Shown here: piece by piece, positions 52,493-61,690 of the stretch
Numbering within the stretch: position 1 is the first letter of the stretch
Layout of the letters: each line of letters opens with the position of its first letter
Notes under the pieces: model-generated
The model's database searches: none
What the model saw: only the letters and a program-made list of their open reading frames with translations
What the model was told of the DNA's origin: nothing
Origin: Rugosimonospora acidiphila
Lineage (GTDB): Bacteria > Actinomycetota > Actinomycetes > Mycobacteriales > Micromonosporaceae
Reading direction: 5' to 3'
Assembly: GCF_039543385.1 (NCBI RefSeq)
Contig: NZ_BAABJQ010000037.1
Coordinates: forward strand, 19,328-83,327
Length of the DNA stretch: 64,000 nucleotides
Made by a program: the position numbers and the translations under genes

Positions 52493-54994
52493 CTAGGCCG
52501 CCTCCTCGAGCACCATGGTGGGCCGCGTTCGACGCATGGCCAGCCAGGAGCGGGGCGTCCGTTGGGCGGTGGCCACCGCGCGGGCTGGCGCCAGGATCCC
52601 GGCCTGCAGGCGGCGCGCCGAGTCGATGTGGTCCGCGGTCCAGATCATTCTGACCGCAGTGGCCGTGGCGCGGCCGTCCTCGCCGGTCAGGTCGCGTCGC
52701 ACCGCCTCGACGAGGCGGCCGTCCGTCGCTCCGTCGTGCGCGAGTTCGTCCGGTACGGTGCCGGAGCCGGCCAGCGCGCGGGCCGCCTGCTCGTACCAGT
52801 TGACCAGCACCGTGGCGGAGTCGAGGATCTGCGCCCGGGCCGCGCCCCGGTCCCCGGCCGGCGAGGCGTCGTTGCGCTGCCAGATGTCGAGGATGGCGGT
52901 GGCGCCGAAATGCAGCACGGAGACCCCGGTGATCAACGCCGTGAGGTCGGCCAGCGGGATCGACTTCGTACCGCGCTCGGCCAGGTACCCGCGGAAGGCG
53001 TCGTCGAGCCGGCGCGACGCGGCTGCGGCGCGTCGGCTCGCGTCCTCGGGAACGGGAGCGGTCGGTACCTGTGCGTCGCACCGGGTGAGCCCGTAGTGCA
53101 CGGCGTCGCGCAGGAACCGGGCGTTGTCGGAGAACGCCTCGGCCAGCGCCTGGCCGAGCGCGGAGCCGGCTCCCCGTGGCCAGAACAGCGCCCCCGCCAC
53201 GAGGCTGACCGCGCAGCCGATCGCCACGTCCTCGATCCTGACCAAGCCGATCGTCCAGCCAGCGGGCGCCACGATGTTGTAGAGGATCAGCAGCGCGGCG
53301 GTGAAGCCCGCCTGCCCGGCCGCGAACGAGATGGCGGCGGGAGCCAGACCGGCGAACGCGATGGCTGGCGGCAGCAGCACCCAGAAGACCGCGGTGTTCG
53401 TGCCGACGGCCACGATGATCACGCCGCCGACGACGAACCCGATGACGGTACCCAGCAGGCCGCGCAGCGCGTTCTGGCCGGTGTTCAGAGCGTTGGAGCG
53501 CAACACGGACAGGGTGCCGAAGACCACCCAGAACGAGTGCTGGACGCCGGTCACGTCGGCCACCAGTACGGCGAGGGTCAGCGCGATGGCGCCGCGCACG
53601 CTGTTGTGCAGCCAGACCGAGTGGCGCTCGACGTGGGAGCCCGCCCGCACCCGGGCGGACGACAGCGGGGATTCCACGCCGTCCGGCCGGCGGCCGAGCA
53701 GGTGCTGCCACCAGGTGCGCCGGTTCGCGGCCACGATCAGCGTCACGTTCGCCGCGATGGCGGACGCGGCGAAGCTCAGCTGCTGGGCGCGGAAGCTCGG
53801 CCCCAGGGAGGTGACGAGCTCCCCGGCTGCCCCGAGCTTCCCGGCTGCCCCGATCTCCCCGGCTTCATTCTCGCGCGGCGCGGTCGGGACCAGCGCGCTG
53901 CCGATCGGCAGGCTCGAGGTGACCGCCTGTTCCATCTCCTCCCGGGCCCGCGCCAGGCGTCGCAGGTCGGGGTCCAGTTCGCGAGGGTCGCCGGTACCCG
54001 ACTCCAGCAGCGCCGCGCCGCGCTCCAGTACCGTGGCCGCGGCCAGTTTCAGCTCGCAGACCGCCGGATCGGTGGGTGCCCGCGGCGTTTCCAAGGGCAT
54101 CCGCACCAGCACGGAGTCGAGCCACATGACCTCTTCGACCAGGCGCAGCAGGGTGCGGGTCGCGGTGCTGAGGCCGGTGGGGCGGTACGGCGTCCGAAAG
54201 AACGAGCCGCGCAGCGTCGCGACGGCCCGCTGCGCCTCGTCGGCCGCCTCGTCGAGGGCCGGGCGCCGGTCCGGGTCGAAGCCCGCCCGCACGTAGTCAA
54301 CGTCCACGCGCAGCCGCCGGGCCAGCCGTTCGCACGCCGTCGCGGCCGAGAGCCGCAGCGGCTCGCGGGTCGGGGCGGGCCACAGCACGGCGATGGCGAT
54401 CACCGAGGTCGCGCCGGCCAGGAACCAGCCGCCGAGCTCGTCCGGGATCGAACCGAGGGGCCCGGGCTGGGTGACCGGCAGAACGAACCCGACGAGCAGC
54501 GCGGTCGTCGCGCCGGCCAGGGCCGAGCTGACCACGCCGGCGAACAGCACCGCCAGGCCCGCCACGAACGTGGCGAGCACGGCGAGCCAGACCACCTGGG
54601 AGACCAGGGTGCCGAGGCAGACCAGGAGCGCGCCGGCCAGCACCAGGCCGACCTGTGCCCGCAGCCGCTCCCGCATGGAGCCGCCGAAGTCGACGAACAG
54701 CAGGGTGGCGAACGTCCCGAACGCGGCGAAGGTGGCGACCGTCGGGCTTCCGATCACCTTGTCCGACAGGGCGAACAGGCCCGGCGCGACGATCGCCGCC
54801 CGGCCCGCTCGGCGCAGCGCGGACAGGTTGGCATCCCGGGCGCGTAGCAGCCGGAGGACGTTCACGCGACCGGGCACGGTCGGCCTGGGCGGAAACCCAG
54901 GGAGCGGTGGGGGCCCGGGGAGCGGCGGAGGCCCGGGGAGCGGCGGCCGGAGAAGAGACCGAGGCCCGGGGGCGGGGGTGTCATAGGCAGGCAC
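52493..54994 (-). CDS. FUSC family membrane protein
   Basis: The 833-residue protein has two clusters of about six membrane helices (residues 65-215 and 465-600), each followed by a long helical cytoplasmic region, as in FUSC/aromatic-acid-exporter or YccS-like proteins. The second block has SVRGAIALTLAVLVADVTGV and WVVFGTLSVLRSNA, family hallmarks. The N-terminus holds a PPLPGP repeat from an 18-bp unit (54894-54947) and the central linker another 18-bp repeat (53816-53869, GAAGKLGAAGEL). GTG 54994 has TACACT ten bases upstream, so the mRNA is nearly leaderless. Probable exporter of organic acids or drugs. Confidence 0.82.
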   Translation of the reverse strand: MPAYDTPAPGPRSLLRPPLPGPPPLPGPPPLPGFPPRPTVPGRVNVLRLLRARDANLSALRRAGRAAIVAPGLFALSDKVIGSPTVATFAAFGTFATLLFVDFGGSMRERLRAQVGLVLAGALLVCLGTLVSQVVWLAVLATFVAGLAVLFAGVVSSALAGATTALLVGFVLPVTQPGPLGSIPDELGGWFLAGATSVIAIAVLWPAPTREPLRLSAATACERLARRLRVDVDYVRAGFDPDRRPALDEAADEAQRAVATLRGSFFRTPYRPTGLSTATRTLLRLVEEVMWLDSVLVRMPLETPRAPTDPAVCELKLAAATVLERGAALLESGTGDPRELDPDLRRLARAREEMEQAVTSSLPIGSALVPTAPRENEAGEIGAAGKLGAAGELVTSLGPSFRAQQLSFAASAIAANVTLIVAANRRTWWQHLLGRRPDGVESPLSSARVRAGSHVERHSVWLHNSVRGAIALTLAVLVADVTGVQHSFWVVFGTLSVLRSNALNTGQNALRGLLGTVIGFVVGGVIIVAVGTNTAVFWVLLPPAIAFAGLAPAAISFAAGQAGFTAALLILYNIVAPAGWTIGLVRIEDVAIGCAVSLVAGALFWPRGAGSALGQALAEAFSDNARFLRDAVHYGLTRCDAQVPTAPVPEDASRRAAAASRRLDDAFRGYLAERGTKSIPLADLTALITGVSVLHFGATAILDIWQRNDASPAGDRGAARAQILDSATVLVNWYEQAARALAGSGTVPDELAHDGATDGRLVEAVRRDLTGEDGRATATAVRMIWTADHIDSARRLQAGILAPARAVATAQRTPRSWLAMRRTRPTMVLEEAA

Positions 54995-55183
54995 ATCGCT
55001 GCTGAGTGTACGGTGACCTGCCCCGTTGACGTTCCCTCTGTTCGCCCGCCCGCCCCGGTGGCGGCGCGGCGCGGGCGGCCCGAGTCGAAGGTCCGGTCGG
55101 CGGGCGTTTTGCCCCGGTTCTGGGCGCCGCGCTCCGGGGTGCCCTCGCCTGTCCGGGGTGCCGGCCCGCGCTGTTAGACTGCG

Positions 55184-55290
55184 TGACGGGCCGTGACTGG
55201 CGCGCTGGGATGGAACCGACCATCGGGGAGCGGCCCTGTCGCCGTGACGCCCGTCTGGCCGACACCGTGCCGTGCGTCTGGGCCTCCCAC
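55184..55290 (+). promoter_or_regulatory. ZTP (pfl) riboswitch
   Basis: The sequence shows the conserved elements of the pfl motif in order: CCGTGACTGGCGC (55190-55202), a short hairpin GGATGGAACCGACCATC with GGGGAGCGG, a variable stretch, and the 3' CCGTGCGTCTGGGCC (about 55269-55283). ZTP/ZMP accumulates when 10-formyl-THF is short, and the riboswitch turns genes on. It is 22 bp before the ribosome site of glyA, a classical target. Confidence 0.85.
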
Positions 55291-55311
55291 TGCACTCAAG
55301 GAGGCTCCATC

Positions 55312-56778
55312 GTGCCTACCCCCAGCACCGAGTCCAGTACTCGATCATCCAGTACGGAATCCGTGGCCTTCGGCGCCAGCCTGGACGCCGTACGCGCCGT
55401 CGAGCCGCGCATCGCGCAGGCCATCGCCGACGAGCTGGACGCCCAGCGCGGCTCCCTCAAGTTGATCGCCAGCGAGAACTACGCCTCACCGGCCACCCTG
55501 CTGGCCATGGGCAACTGGCTGTCCGACAAGTACGCGGAGGGCACCGTCGGGCGGCGGTTCTACGCCGGCTGCCAGCAGGTCGACACCGTGGAGTCGATCG
55601 CGGCCGAGCACGCCCGGGAGCTGTTCGGCGCCTCGCACGCCTACGTGCAGCCGCACTCCGGCATCGACGCCAACCTGGTCGCGTTCTGGGCGGTTCTGTC
55701 CCAGCGGGTCGAGTCTCCGGCGCTGCGCCGCGCCCAGGTCCGCCAGGTCAACGACCTGAGCGAGCAGGACTGGGCGACGCTGCGCCGCGAGCTGGGCGAC
55801 CAGCGGATGCTCGGCATGGCCCTGGACGCCGGGGGCCACCTCACCCACGGCTTCCGTCCGAACATCTCCGGCAAGATGTTCGACCAGCGCAGCTACGGCA
55901 CCGATCCGGCCACCGGGCTGCTCGACTACGACGCCCTGCGGGCCACCGCCCGCGAGTTCCGCCCGCTGATCCTGGTCGGCGGCTACTCGGCCTACCCGCG
56001 GCGGGTGAACTTCGCGATCATGCGCGAGATCGCCGACGAGGTCGGTGCGACCCTGCTGGTCGACATGGCGCACTTCGCCGGGCTGGTGGCCGGCAAGGTC
56101 CTCACCGGTGACTTCGACCCGGTGCAGCACGCGCACATCGTCACCACCACCACCCACAAGACGCTGCGCGGTCCCCGGGGCGGCATGGTGCTGTGCCAGG
56201 ACGAACTCGCCGAGCACGTCGACCGGGGCTGCCCGATGGTGCTCGGCGGCCCGCTGCCGCACGTGATGGCGGCCAAGGCGGTCGCGTTGGCCGAGGCGCG
56301 CACCGAGAGCTTCCGCGACTACGCCCAGCGGGTGGTGGACAACGCGACCGCCCTGGCCGAGGGGCTGCTGCGCCGGGGCGCCCGGCTGGTCACCGGCGGC
56401 ACCGACAACCACCTGGTACTGGTCGACGTGTCCGCCCACGGGCTGACCGGGCGCCAGGCGGAGGCCGCCCTGCTCGACTCCGGGATCGTCACCAACCGCA
56501 ACTCGATCCCGCAGGACCCCAACGGCGCCTGGTACACCTCGGGGGTGCGCGTCGGCACGCCGGCCCTGACCACCCGGGGGCTCGGCGCGGCCGAGATGGA
56601 CCAGATCGCCGAGCTCATGATCACGGTGCTCACCTCGACGCGGCCGGCCGCCGACGCGAGCGGTGGGGCGTCCAAGGCGAAGTACGCGCTGGACGGCGCG
56701 GTCGCCGAGAAGGTGCGCGCCCAGGCGGCCGACCTGCTGGCCGGCTTCCCGCTCTACCCGGGCATCACGCTGCCGTAG
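55312..56778 (+). CDS. glyA: Serine hydroxymethyltransferase
   Basis: The 488-residue PLP enzyme converts serine and THF to glycine and 5,10-methylene-THF. Visible are SLKLIASENYASPA, KYAEGTVGRRFYAGC, PHSGIDANL and the PLP lysine K283 in TTTTHKTLRGPRGG. It is longer than the usual 420-430 residues, mainly through a roughly 45-residue insert before GGHLTHG and a Ser/Thr-rich N-terminus; the catalytic core is intact. GTG 55312 has AAGGAGG at ideal distance. The ZTP riboswitch upstream should raise expression when folate one-carbon units run low. pabAB follows after 7 bp. Confidence 0.95.
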   Translation: MPTPSTESSTRSSSTESVAFGASLDAVRAVEPRIAQAIADELDAQRGSLKLIASENYASPATLLAMGNWLSDKYAEGTVGRRFYAGCQQVDTVESIAAEHARELFGASHAYVQPHSGIDANLVAFWAVLSQRVESPALRRAQVRQVNDLSEQDWATLRRELGDQRMLGMALDAGGHLTHGFRPNISGKMFDQRSYGTDPATGLLDYDALRATAREFRPLILVGGYSAYPRRVNFAIMREIADEVGATLLVDMAHFAGLVAGKVLTGDFDPVQHAHIVTTTTHKTLRGPRGGMVLCQDELAEHVDRGCPMVLGGPLPHVMAAKAVALAEARTESFRDYAQRVVDNATALAEGLLRRGARLVTGGTDNHLVLVDVSAHGLTGRQAEAALLDSGIVTNRNSIPQDPNGAWYTSGVRVGTPALTTRGLGAAEMDQIAELMITVLTSTRPAADASGGASKAKYALDGAVAEKVRAQAADLLAGFPLYPGITLP

Positions 56779-56785
56779 CGCGGCG

Positions 56786-58981
56786 ATGGCTACCCGCGAG
56801 GGCACTACCGGCGAGGGGACCGCGCGACCGGAGTCCGGCGGGGCCCCACCGCGCGTGCTGCTGGTCGACAACTACGACTCGTACACCTACAACCTGTACC
56901 AGCTGGTGGGCCGGGTGGCCGGCGTGCCGCCGGTCGTGCTGCGCAACGACGCGCTGCCCGACCCGGCGCGGATCGGCGCGGCGTACACCCACGTGATCGT
57001 CTCTCCGGGGCCGGGGCACCCGGCCGAGGCGGTCCGGGTGGGCGGGGCCGCCGCCGTGCTGGCCGCCGGGCTGCCGGTGCTCGGGGTGTGCCTCGGGCAC
57101 CAGCTGCTCGCACTCGCGCACGGCGGGCGGGTGCGTCCGGTGCCGCCCCGGCACGGCCTGACCAGCCCCGTCCGGCACGACGACCGGGGTGTCCTGAGTG
57201 GACTGCCGCAGGGTTTCCGGGCGGTGCGTTACCACTCGCTGGCGGTCGCCGAGGTGCCCGAGGAGCTGGAGGTGGCCGGGTACGCGGACGACGGGGTGGT
57301 GATGGCGCTGCGCCACCGGCGGCTTCCGCTGCACGGGGTGCAGTTCCACCCCGAGTCGATCTGCGCCGAGCACGGCGACCGGCTGATCGGCAACTTCCTC
57401 GGCCGGCACCGGGCACCGGAGCGCGTCGTGGTCGCACCCCGGCCGCCCCGGCCGGTCGGCGCCACCCTGCTGGTGCGCGAGGTCGCCTGGCGCGAGCCGG
57501 AGGACGTGTTCGCCGCGCACTTCGCCCAGCGGGAACGGGTCTGCTGGCTGGACAGCGCCCGGCACGACCGGGGCCTGGCGAGGATGTCGTACCTGGGCAC
57601 GCCGGAGGGGCCGCGTGGACACGTGGTGACCGGCCGGGCCGGCGGGGCGACGGTACGGGTGGAGCGCGCCGGGGCGGTCACGACCGAGGGCGGGGACGTC
57701 TTCGGGTACCTGTCCGGCCGGCTGCGCCGGTTCGGGGTCGCGGCCGGCGACGCGCCGTACCCGTTCCGGGGCGGGTACGTCGGCTACCTGGGGTACGAGC
57801 AGGACGCCGCGTTCGCCTACGTGGAGCGGTTTCTCGCCTTCGACCACGAGCACCGGCGGCTGTACCTCAACGCGGTCGCGACCCCGGAGGACGGGGCGGA
57901 CGCCCGGGATTGGCTCGACCGCACCGAGCGGATGCTCGCCGACACCCCGCCGGCCGGGCCACCGCCTCGCGGCGGGTACGTGTCCGGGGTGCGGGTACCG
58001 GGGCGGGACTGGTACGGCGGCGCGTTCCACCGGGTACGGGAGCTGCTGGCGCGGGGCGAGTCGTACGAGGTGAACCTGACCTTCCGGATGTCGTTCGAGT
58101 GCACCTCCCGGCACGCCGACCTGTACCGGCACCTGCGGCGGGTCAACCCGGCGCCGTACGCGGCGTTCCTGCGACTGCCCGAGGTGACGGTGCTCAGCTC
58201 GTCGCCGGAGTGCTTCCTGCGGGTCGGTGCGGATGGCACCGTCCAGGCGCGGCCCATCAAGGGCACCGCCGGGCGGCACCGGGACCGGGCCGACGACGAG
58301 CGGGCCCGTACGCTGCTGTCCCGCGACCGCAAGACGTTCGCCGAGAACCTGATGGTCACCGACCTGCTGCGCAACGACCTGGGCCAGGTCTGCCAGGTCG
58401 GCACGGTCGCGGTGCCGTCGCTGATGGCGGTGGAGTCCTACGCGACCGTGCACCAGCTCGTCACCACGGTGCGCGGGGTGCTGGAGCCGGCCGTGGACGC
58501 GGTCGGGTGCCTGCGGGCGGCGTTCCCGCCCGGCTCGATGACCGGGGCGCCGAAGCTGCGCACCATGGAGATCATCGATGAGGTCGAGGCGGATCCCCGG
58601 GGCGTGTACTCGGGCGGCCTGGGGTACCTGAGCCTGTCCGGCGAGGCCGACTTCAGCGTCGTCATCCGCGCCATCGTGGCCCGGGGCGAGGCCATGTCCA
58701 TCGGGGTCGGTGGGGGCATCGTCGCGCTGTCGGACGTGGACGAGGAGTACGCCGAGGCGCTGCTGAAGGGCGAGGCGCTGCTGGCCGCCGTTCGTGGCGC
58801 GGGCGCGCCCGACGCCGCGGCGGCGCGACCGCCCAGCGAGCCGGCGCCCGGCAAGCCGGGCAACAGCGAGCCGGGCAACAGCGAGCCGGCGCCCGGTCGC
58901 GACCCGGGCAGTGAGTCGGCTGGCCGGCCGGGCAGCCGACCGGGTAGAGCCGGCCGCGACCCGGTGGTGACCGCACCTTGA
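56786..58981 (+). CDS. pabAB: Aminodeoxychorismate synthase, fused PabA-PabB
   Basis: The 731-residue fusion makes 4-amino-4-deoxychorismate for folate. Residues 20-215 are the glutamine amidotransferase with nucleophile C102 in GVCLGHQ and His in VQFHPES. From about 230 to 680 is the chorismate-binding component with K492 in PIKGT (the Lys that marks PabB over anthranilate synthase), MTGAPKLRTMEIID and GVYSGGLGYLS. A Pro/Gly/Ser tail carries a 15-bp tandem repeat (58855-58884, PGNSE). It sits 7 bp after glyA, so the ZTP riboswitch should control both. No pabC is next to it. Confidence 0.93.
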   Translation: MATREGTTGEGTARPESGGAPPRVLLVDNYDSYTYNLYQLVGRVAGVPPVVLRNDALPDPARIGAAYTHVIVSPGPGHPAEAVRVGGAAAVLAAGLPVLGVCLGHQLLALAHGGRVRPVPPRHGLTSPVRHDDRGVLSGLPQGFRAVRYHSLAVAEVPEELEVAGYADDGVVMALRHRRLPLHGVQFHPESICAEHGDRLIGNFLGRHRAPERVVVAPRPPRPVGATLLVREVAWREPEDVFAAHFAQRERVCWLDSARHDRGLARMSYLGTPEGPRGHVVTGRAGGATVRVERAGAVTTEGGDVFGYLSGRLRRFGVAAGDAPYPFRGGYVGYLGYEQDAAFAYVERFLAFDHEHRRLYLNAVATPEDGADARDWLDRTERMLADTPPAGPPPRGGYVSGVRVPGRDWYGGAFHRVRELLARGESYEVNLTFRMSFECTSRHADLYRHLRRVNPAPYAAFLRLPEVTVLSSSPECFLRVGADGTVQARPIKGTAGRHRDRADDERARTLLSRDRKTFAENLMVTDLLRNDLGQVCQVGTVAVPSLMAVESYATVHQLVTTVRGVLEPAVDAVGCLRAAFPPGSMTGAPKLRTMEIIDEVEADPRGVYSGGLGYLSLSGEADFSVVIRAIVARGEAMSIGVGGGIVALSDVDEEYAEALLKGEALLAAVRGAGAPDAAAARPPSEPAPGKPGNSEPGNSEPAPGRDPGSESAGRPGSRPGRAGRDPVVTAP

Positions 58982-59090
58982 GGCGGGCGTTGGGGGTGCC
59001 ACCCGGTGCCGGCGGGGCCGGCCCCGCGTAGGGTGGCTCAAGCGATTCCAGGCCGGGTGGGCCCGCCCGGAGGCCGAAAGAGAGAGATCC

Positions 59091-60227
59091 ATGGTCGTAC
59101 CGAACGTCCGGGAAACGCCGCTCGCGTCCGAACACGCGCGGCTCGGCGCCACCTTCACGACCTTCGCCGGCTGGCGGATGCCCCTGCGGTACGTCAGCGA
59201 CCTGCGCGAACACGAGGCCGTGCGGACCGCCGCCGGCCTGTTCGACCTGTCCCACATGGGGCAGATCGAGATCACCGGCCCGGACGCGGCACGCTTCCTC
59301 GACCACGCCCTGGTGCTGGACGCCTCCGCCATGCCGGTCGACCGGGCCCGGTACACCCTGATCTGCACCGCCTCGGGCGGCATGCTGGACGATCTCGTCG
59401 TCTACCACACCGGCGAGGATCAGTTCCTCATCGTGGCGAATGCCGCGAATGTCGCGACTGTGAGCGCCGAACTCGACGCCCGCATCGCGGGCTTCGACGC
59501 GCGCACCCGGGACGTGTCCGACCGGTACGCGCTCATCTCGCTGCAGGGGCCCCGCGCCGCGGAGATCCTCGCCGAGCACACCCCCGCGGACCTCAACGGC
59601 CTGCGCTACTACTCGGCGGTGGCCAGCCGGGTGGCCGGCCGCGAGGCGCTGCTGGCCCGCACGGGCTACACCGGGGAACTCGGGTTCGAGATCTACGTGG
59701 CGCCGGACGACGCGACGGCGGTCTGGGCCGACCTGCTGCGCTCCGGCGAGTCGGCCGGGGTCCAGCCGGTCGGGCTCGCGGCCCGGGACACGCTGCGGCT
59801 GGAGGCGGGCATGCCGCTGTACGGCAACGAGTTGACCGTCGACGTCACGCCCCTGCACGCCGGGCTCGGCTGGGCGGTGCCCGCGGACAAGGCGGCGGAC
59901 TATGTCGGGCGCAAGGCGCTGGAGGAGTACCGGCAGTCCGGTACGCCGTCGGTGCTGGTGGGGCTGGAAGGCACCGGCCGGCGGGCGGCCCGTGCGGGTA
60001 ACCCGGTGGTGGATCCGGAGTCCGGTGCGGCGGTGGGCCGGGTGACCAGCGGGGTACTCTCGCCCACGCTGGGGCACCCGATCGCGATGGCCTACGTCCC
60101 GCCCGCGCTCGCGGAGCCCGGCACCCCGGTCGACGTGGACGTGCGGGGCAGCATGCTGCGGATGACCGTGGTGGCCAAGCCGTTCTACCGCCGCGCCGAC
60201 GCCCGCCGTCAGATCGCCCCGGCCTGA
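59091..60227 (+). CDS. gcvT: Glycine cleavage system T protein (aminomethyltransferase)
   Basis: The 378-residue protein transfers the methylene unit from the H protein to THF. It shows TTFAGWRMPLRY, GLFDLSHMGQIEITG, the active-site Asp region SGGMLDDLVVYH, RTGYTGELGFEIY, GLAARDTLRLEAGMPLYG and the C-terminal barrel. gcvH and gcvP are not in the window. It lies 109 bp after pabAB on the same strand, and no separate glycine riboswitch is seen, so it may share the one-carbon regulation. A GAGAGAGA run precedes the ATG. Confidence 0.93.
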   Translation: MVVPNVRETPLASEHARLGATFTTFAGWRMPLRYVSDLREHEAVRTAAGLFDLSHMGQIEITGPDAARFLDHALVLDASAMPVDRARYTLICTASGGMLDDLVVYHTGEDQFLIVANAANVATVSAELDARIAGFDARTRDVSDRYALISLQGPRAAEILAEHTPADLNGLRYYSAVASRVAGREALLARTGYTGELGFEIYVAPDDATAVWADLLRSGESAGVQPVGLAARDTLRLEAGMPLYGNELTVDVTPLHAGLGWAVPADKAADYVGRKALEEYRQSGTPSVLVGLEGTGRRAARAGNPVVDPESGAAVGRVTSGVLSPTLGHPIAMAYVPPALAEPGTPVDVDVRGSMLRMTVVAKPFYRRADARRQIAPA

Positions 60228-60237
60228 GCCGCCCGCG

Positions 60238-60663
60238 ATGGACCTCGACGACCTTCCCCGGGTGGAGTTTGGCTTTCCCGGGCCGCTGCGCGACCGGCTG
60301 GTGGCCGCGATCCTGTCCGGCGCCAAGACGTCCACCTCGAGCCTGCTGCTCGGGTACGAGTGCGACAACGAGCCGCTGCCCGAGGCGGGCCAGCGGCTCG
60401 CTGTGGTGGACTCCGCGGACCGGCGGGTAGCGGTGATCGAGCTGACCGAGGTGCGGGTGGTCCGGCTCGCCGACGTCGACCTGCGACACGTCGTCGACGA
60501 GGGGGAGGGTGACGAGTCCGTGGCGGCCTGGCGGGCCGGGCACGAGGAGTTCTGGCACGCCCCCGAGGTACGCGCGGAGCTGGGCGACCCCGGCTTCACC
60601 GTGGACGACGACACCCAGGTCGTGGCCTCACGCTTCCGGCTGGTACCCGGCGCCGCGAGCTGA
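60238..60663 (+). CDS. ASCH domain protein (YhfF-like)
   Basis: The 141-residue protein has the ASCH/PUA-like beta-barrel pattern: VEFGFPGPLRDRLVAAILSG, AKTSTSSLL, EAGQRLAVVDSADRRVAVIE and a C-terminal FWHAPEVRAELG. ASCH proteins bind RNA or modified nucleosides, and some are amidohydrolases for N4-acetylcytidine. The function of this subfamily is not settled. It starts ten bases after gcvT and is probably cotranscribed. Confidence 0.8.
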   Translation: MDLDDLPRVEFGFPGPLRDRLVAAILSGAKTSTSSLLLGYECDNEPLPEAGQRLAVVDSADRRVAVIELTEVRVVRLADVDLRHVVDEGEGDESVAAWRAGHEEFWHAPEVRAELGDPGFTVDDDTQVVASRFRLVPGAAS

Positions 60664-60718
60664 CGCCGGGCCCCTCGCCGGGCCCACGCGAATAGCGGCG
60701 CGTTGTTACGGTCGGGCG

Positions 60719-61154
60719 ATGGGGCACATCGACGACGATCCCGAGACTCGCCCCGGATCCACGGCCGTCACCACCGTGCTGTGGTTGCTCGGCCTGATGT
60801 GGCTGGTCGGGTGCGTCGTCCTCTTGGGCGGCTCGTTCTTCACCGGACTCCGGGTCGAGGGCGAACCGTCCGACGACGACATCTACCACCAGGGCATGTA
60901 CCTGATCGCGCTGGCGCTGGTCGGGGTCGGCCTGCCGGCGGTGGCCGGTCTGGTGGCCGCCCTCACCGGGGCGCGGCAAGACCGCCATCGTGCTGTTCGT
61001 GTGCGTGCTGGCGGCGTGCTTCCCGGCCATGGCGGTCGGTGCGTCGGGCGAGCGTGACGTCCACCGCGCCCGTCCGCCGGCCCCGACGACCCACCACATC
61101 GGCCCCACCTGTAGGAATTTCAGCGGCGCCGTGCCGCGGTGCCCGGGCGGTTGA
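60719..61154 (+). pseudogene. Small membrane protein with probable frameshift
   Basis: From ATG 60719 the frame encodes a polar N-terminus (MGHIDDDPETRPGSTAV), a helix (VLWLLGLMWLVGCVVLLGG), a loop and a second helix ending about 60970. There the frame turns into an Arg-rich low-complexity run ending at 61057. Shifting by one base at about 60974 instead continues with a third helix (KTAIVLFVCVLAACFPAM), GASGERDVHR and a Cys-containing tail to TGA 61152-61154, a far more natural protein of about 144 residues. A single-base indel, real or a sequencing error, is the likely cause. Confidence 0.55.
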
Positions 61155-61209
61155 CCGCGCCGGCAGCGGGCGTCCGGCCCGGCCACCGAGGTGGCCGGGG
61201 CGCGGCGGT

Positions 61210-61668
61210 TCACGCGGTGAAGACGGCGGTGGTCACCGGTCCCGACGCGGTATCCGGCGTGCAGGACACGCGCATCGGACCGCACGGGAGGTCCGCGACC
61301 GCGAACCGGCCGAGCTCATCGGTCCGCCCGGCCCAGACCCCGTTCGCGTGCCGGACCTCGACCGGCATCGCCGCGGTCGGCGCGATCTGACCGATCAGCC
61401 GGGCCCGCCCGTCGTCGGTGGACAGTTCCAGGTCGATGGTGACCGCGTCCACCTCGAAGGACAGCAACCGCGGCGGCGCGCCACGCACCGCGGGCGCCGC
61501 GAGGGCCCGGTTCTCCTCGTCGATGAGCGCGGCGAGCCGGGCGTCGGCCTCGCGCCAGCGCAGCGTCGCAGAGGCGGCGTCCAGCAGCGTCGGCGGCACC
61601 GGGTCGTGGCGGGAGAGTACCTCCGCCAACTCCTCGGCCAGCGGTGGTGGGCGGGGTGGATCGCTCAT
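61210..61668 (-). CDS. Small protein accompanying the sigma factor/subtilase locus
   Basis: The 152-residue protein has an N-terminal helical half (LAEELAEVLSRHDPVPPTLL, ATLRWREADARLAALIDE) and a C-terminal beta half. The latter resembles a carboxypeptidase-regulatory-like or small beta-sandwich module (VRHANGVWAGRTDELGRFAV, then DLPCGPMRVSCTP). No known family is recognised. GGAG precedes ATG 61668. It follows the sigma gene by 195 bp, a gap filled by an 18-bp repeat array, and is probably part of the same leftward operon. I suspect it is a regulator or adaptor of the sigma factor (inference from context). Confidence 0.7.
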   Translation of the reverse strand: MSDPPRPPPLAEELAEVLSRHDPVPPTLLDAASATLRWREADARLAALIDEENRALAAPAVRGAPPRLLSFEVDAVTIDLELSTDDGRARLIGQIAPTAAMPVEVRHANGVWAGRTDELGRFAVADLPCGPMRVSCTPDTASGPVTTAVFTA

Positions 61669-61690
61669 CGTCGCTCCAGAATCTCGTGTG

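Noticed and set aside
56786..58981. Anthranilate synthase (TrpE/TrpG fusion)
   Set aside because: The motif reads PIKGT with Lys492, diagnostic of aminodeoxychorismate synthase, and the folate gene context agrees.
58982..59090. Glycine riboswitch before gcvT
   Set aside because: The conserved glycine aptamer cores are not visible in this 109-bp gap, which is also too short for the usual tandem aptamers.
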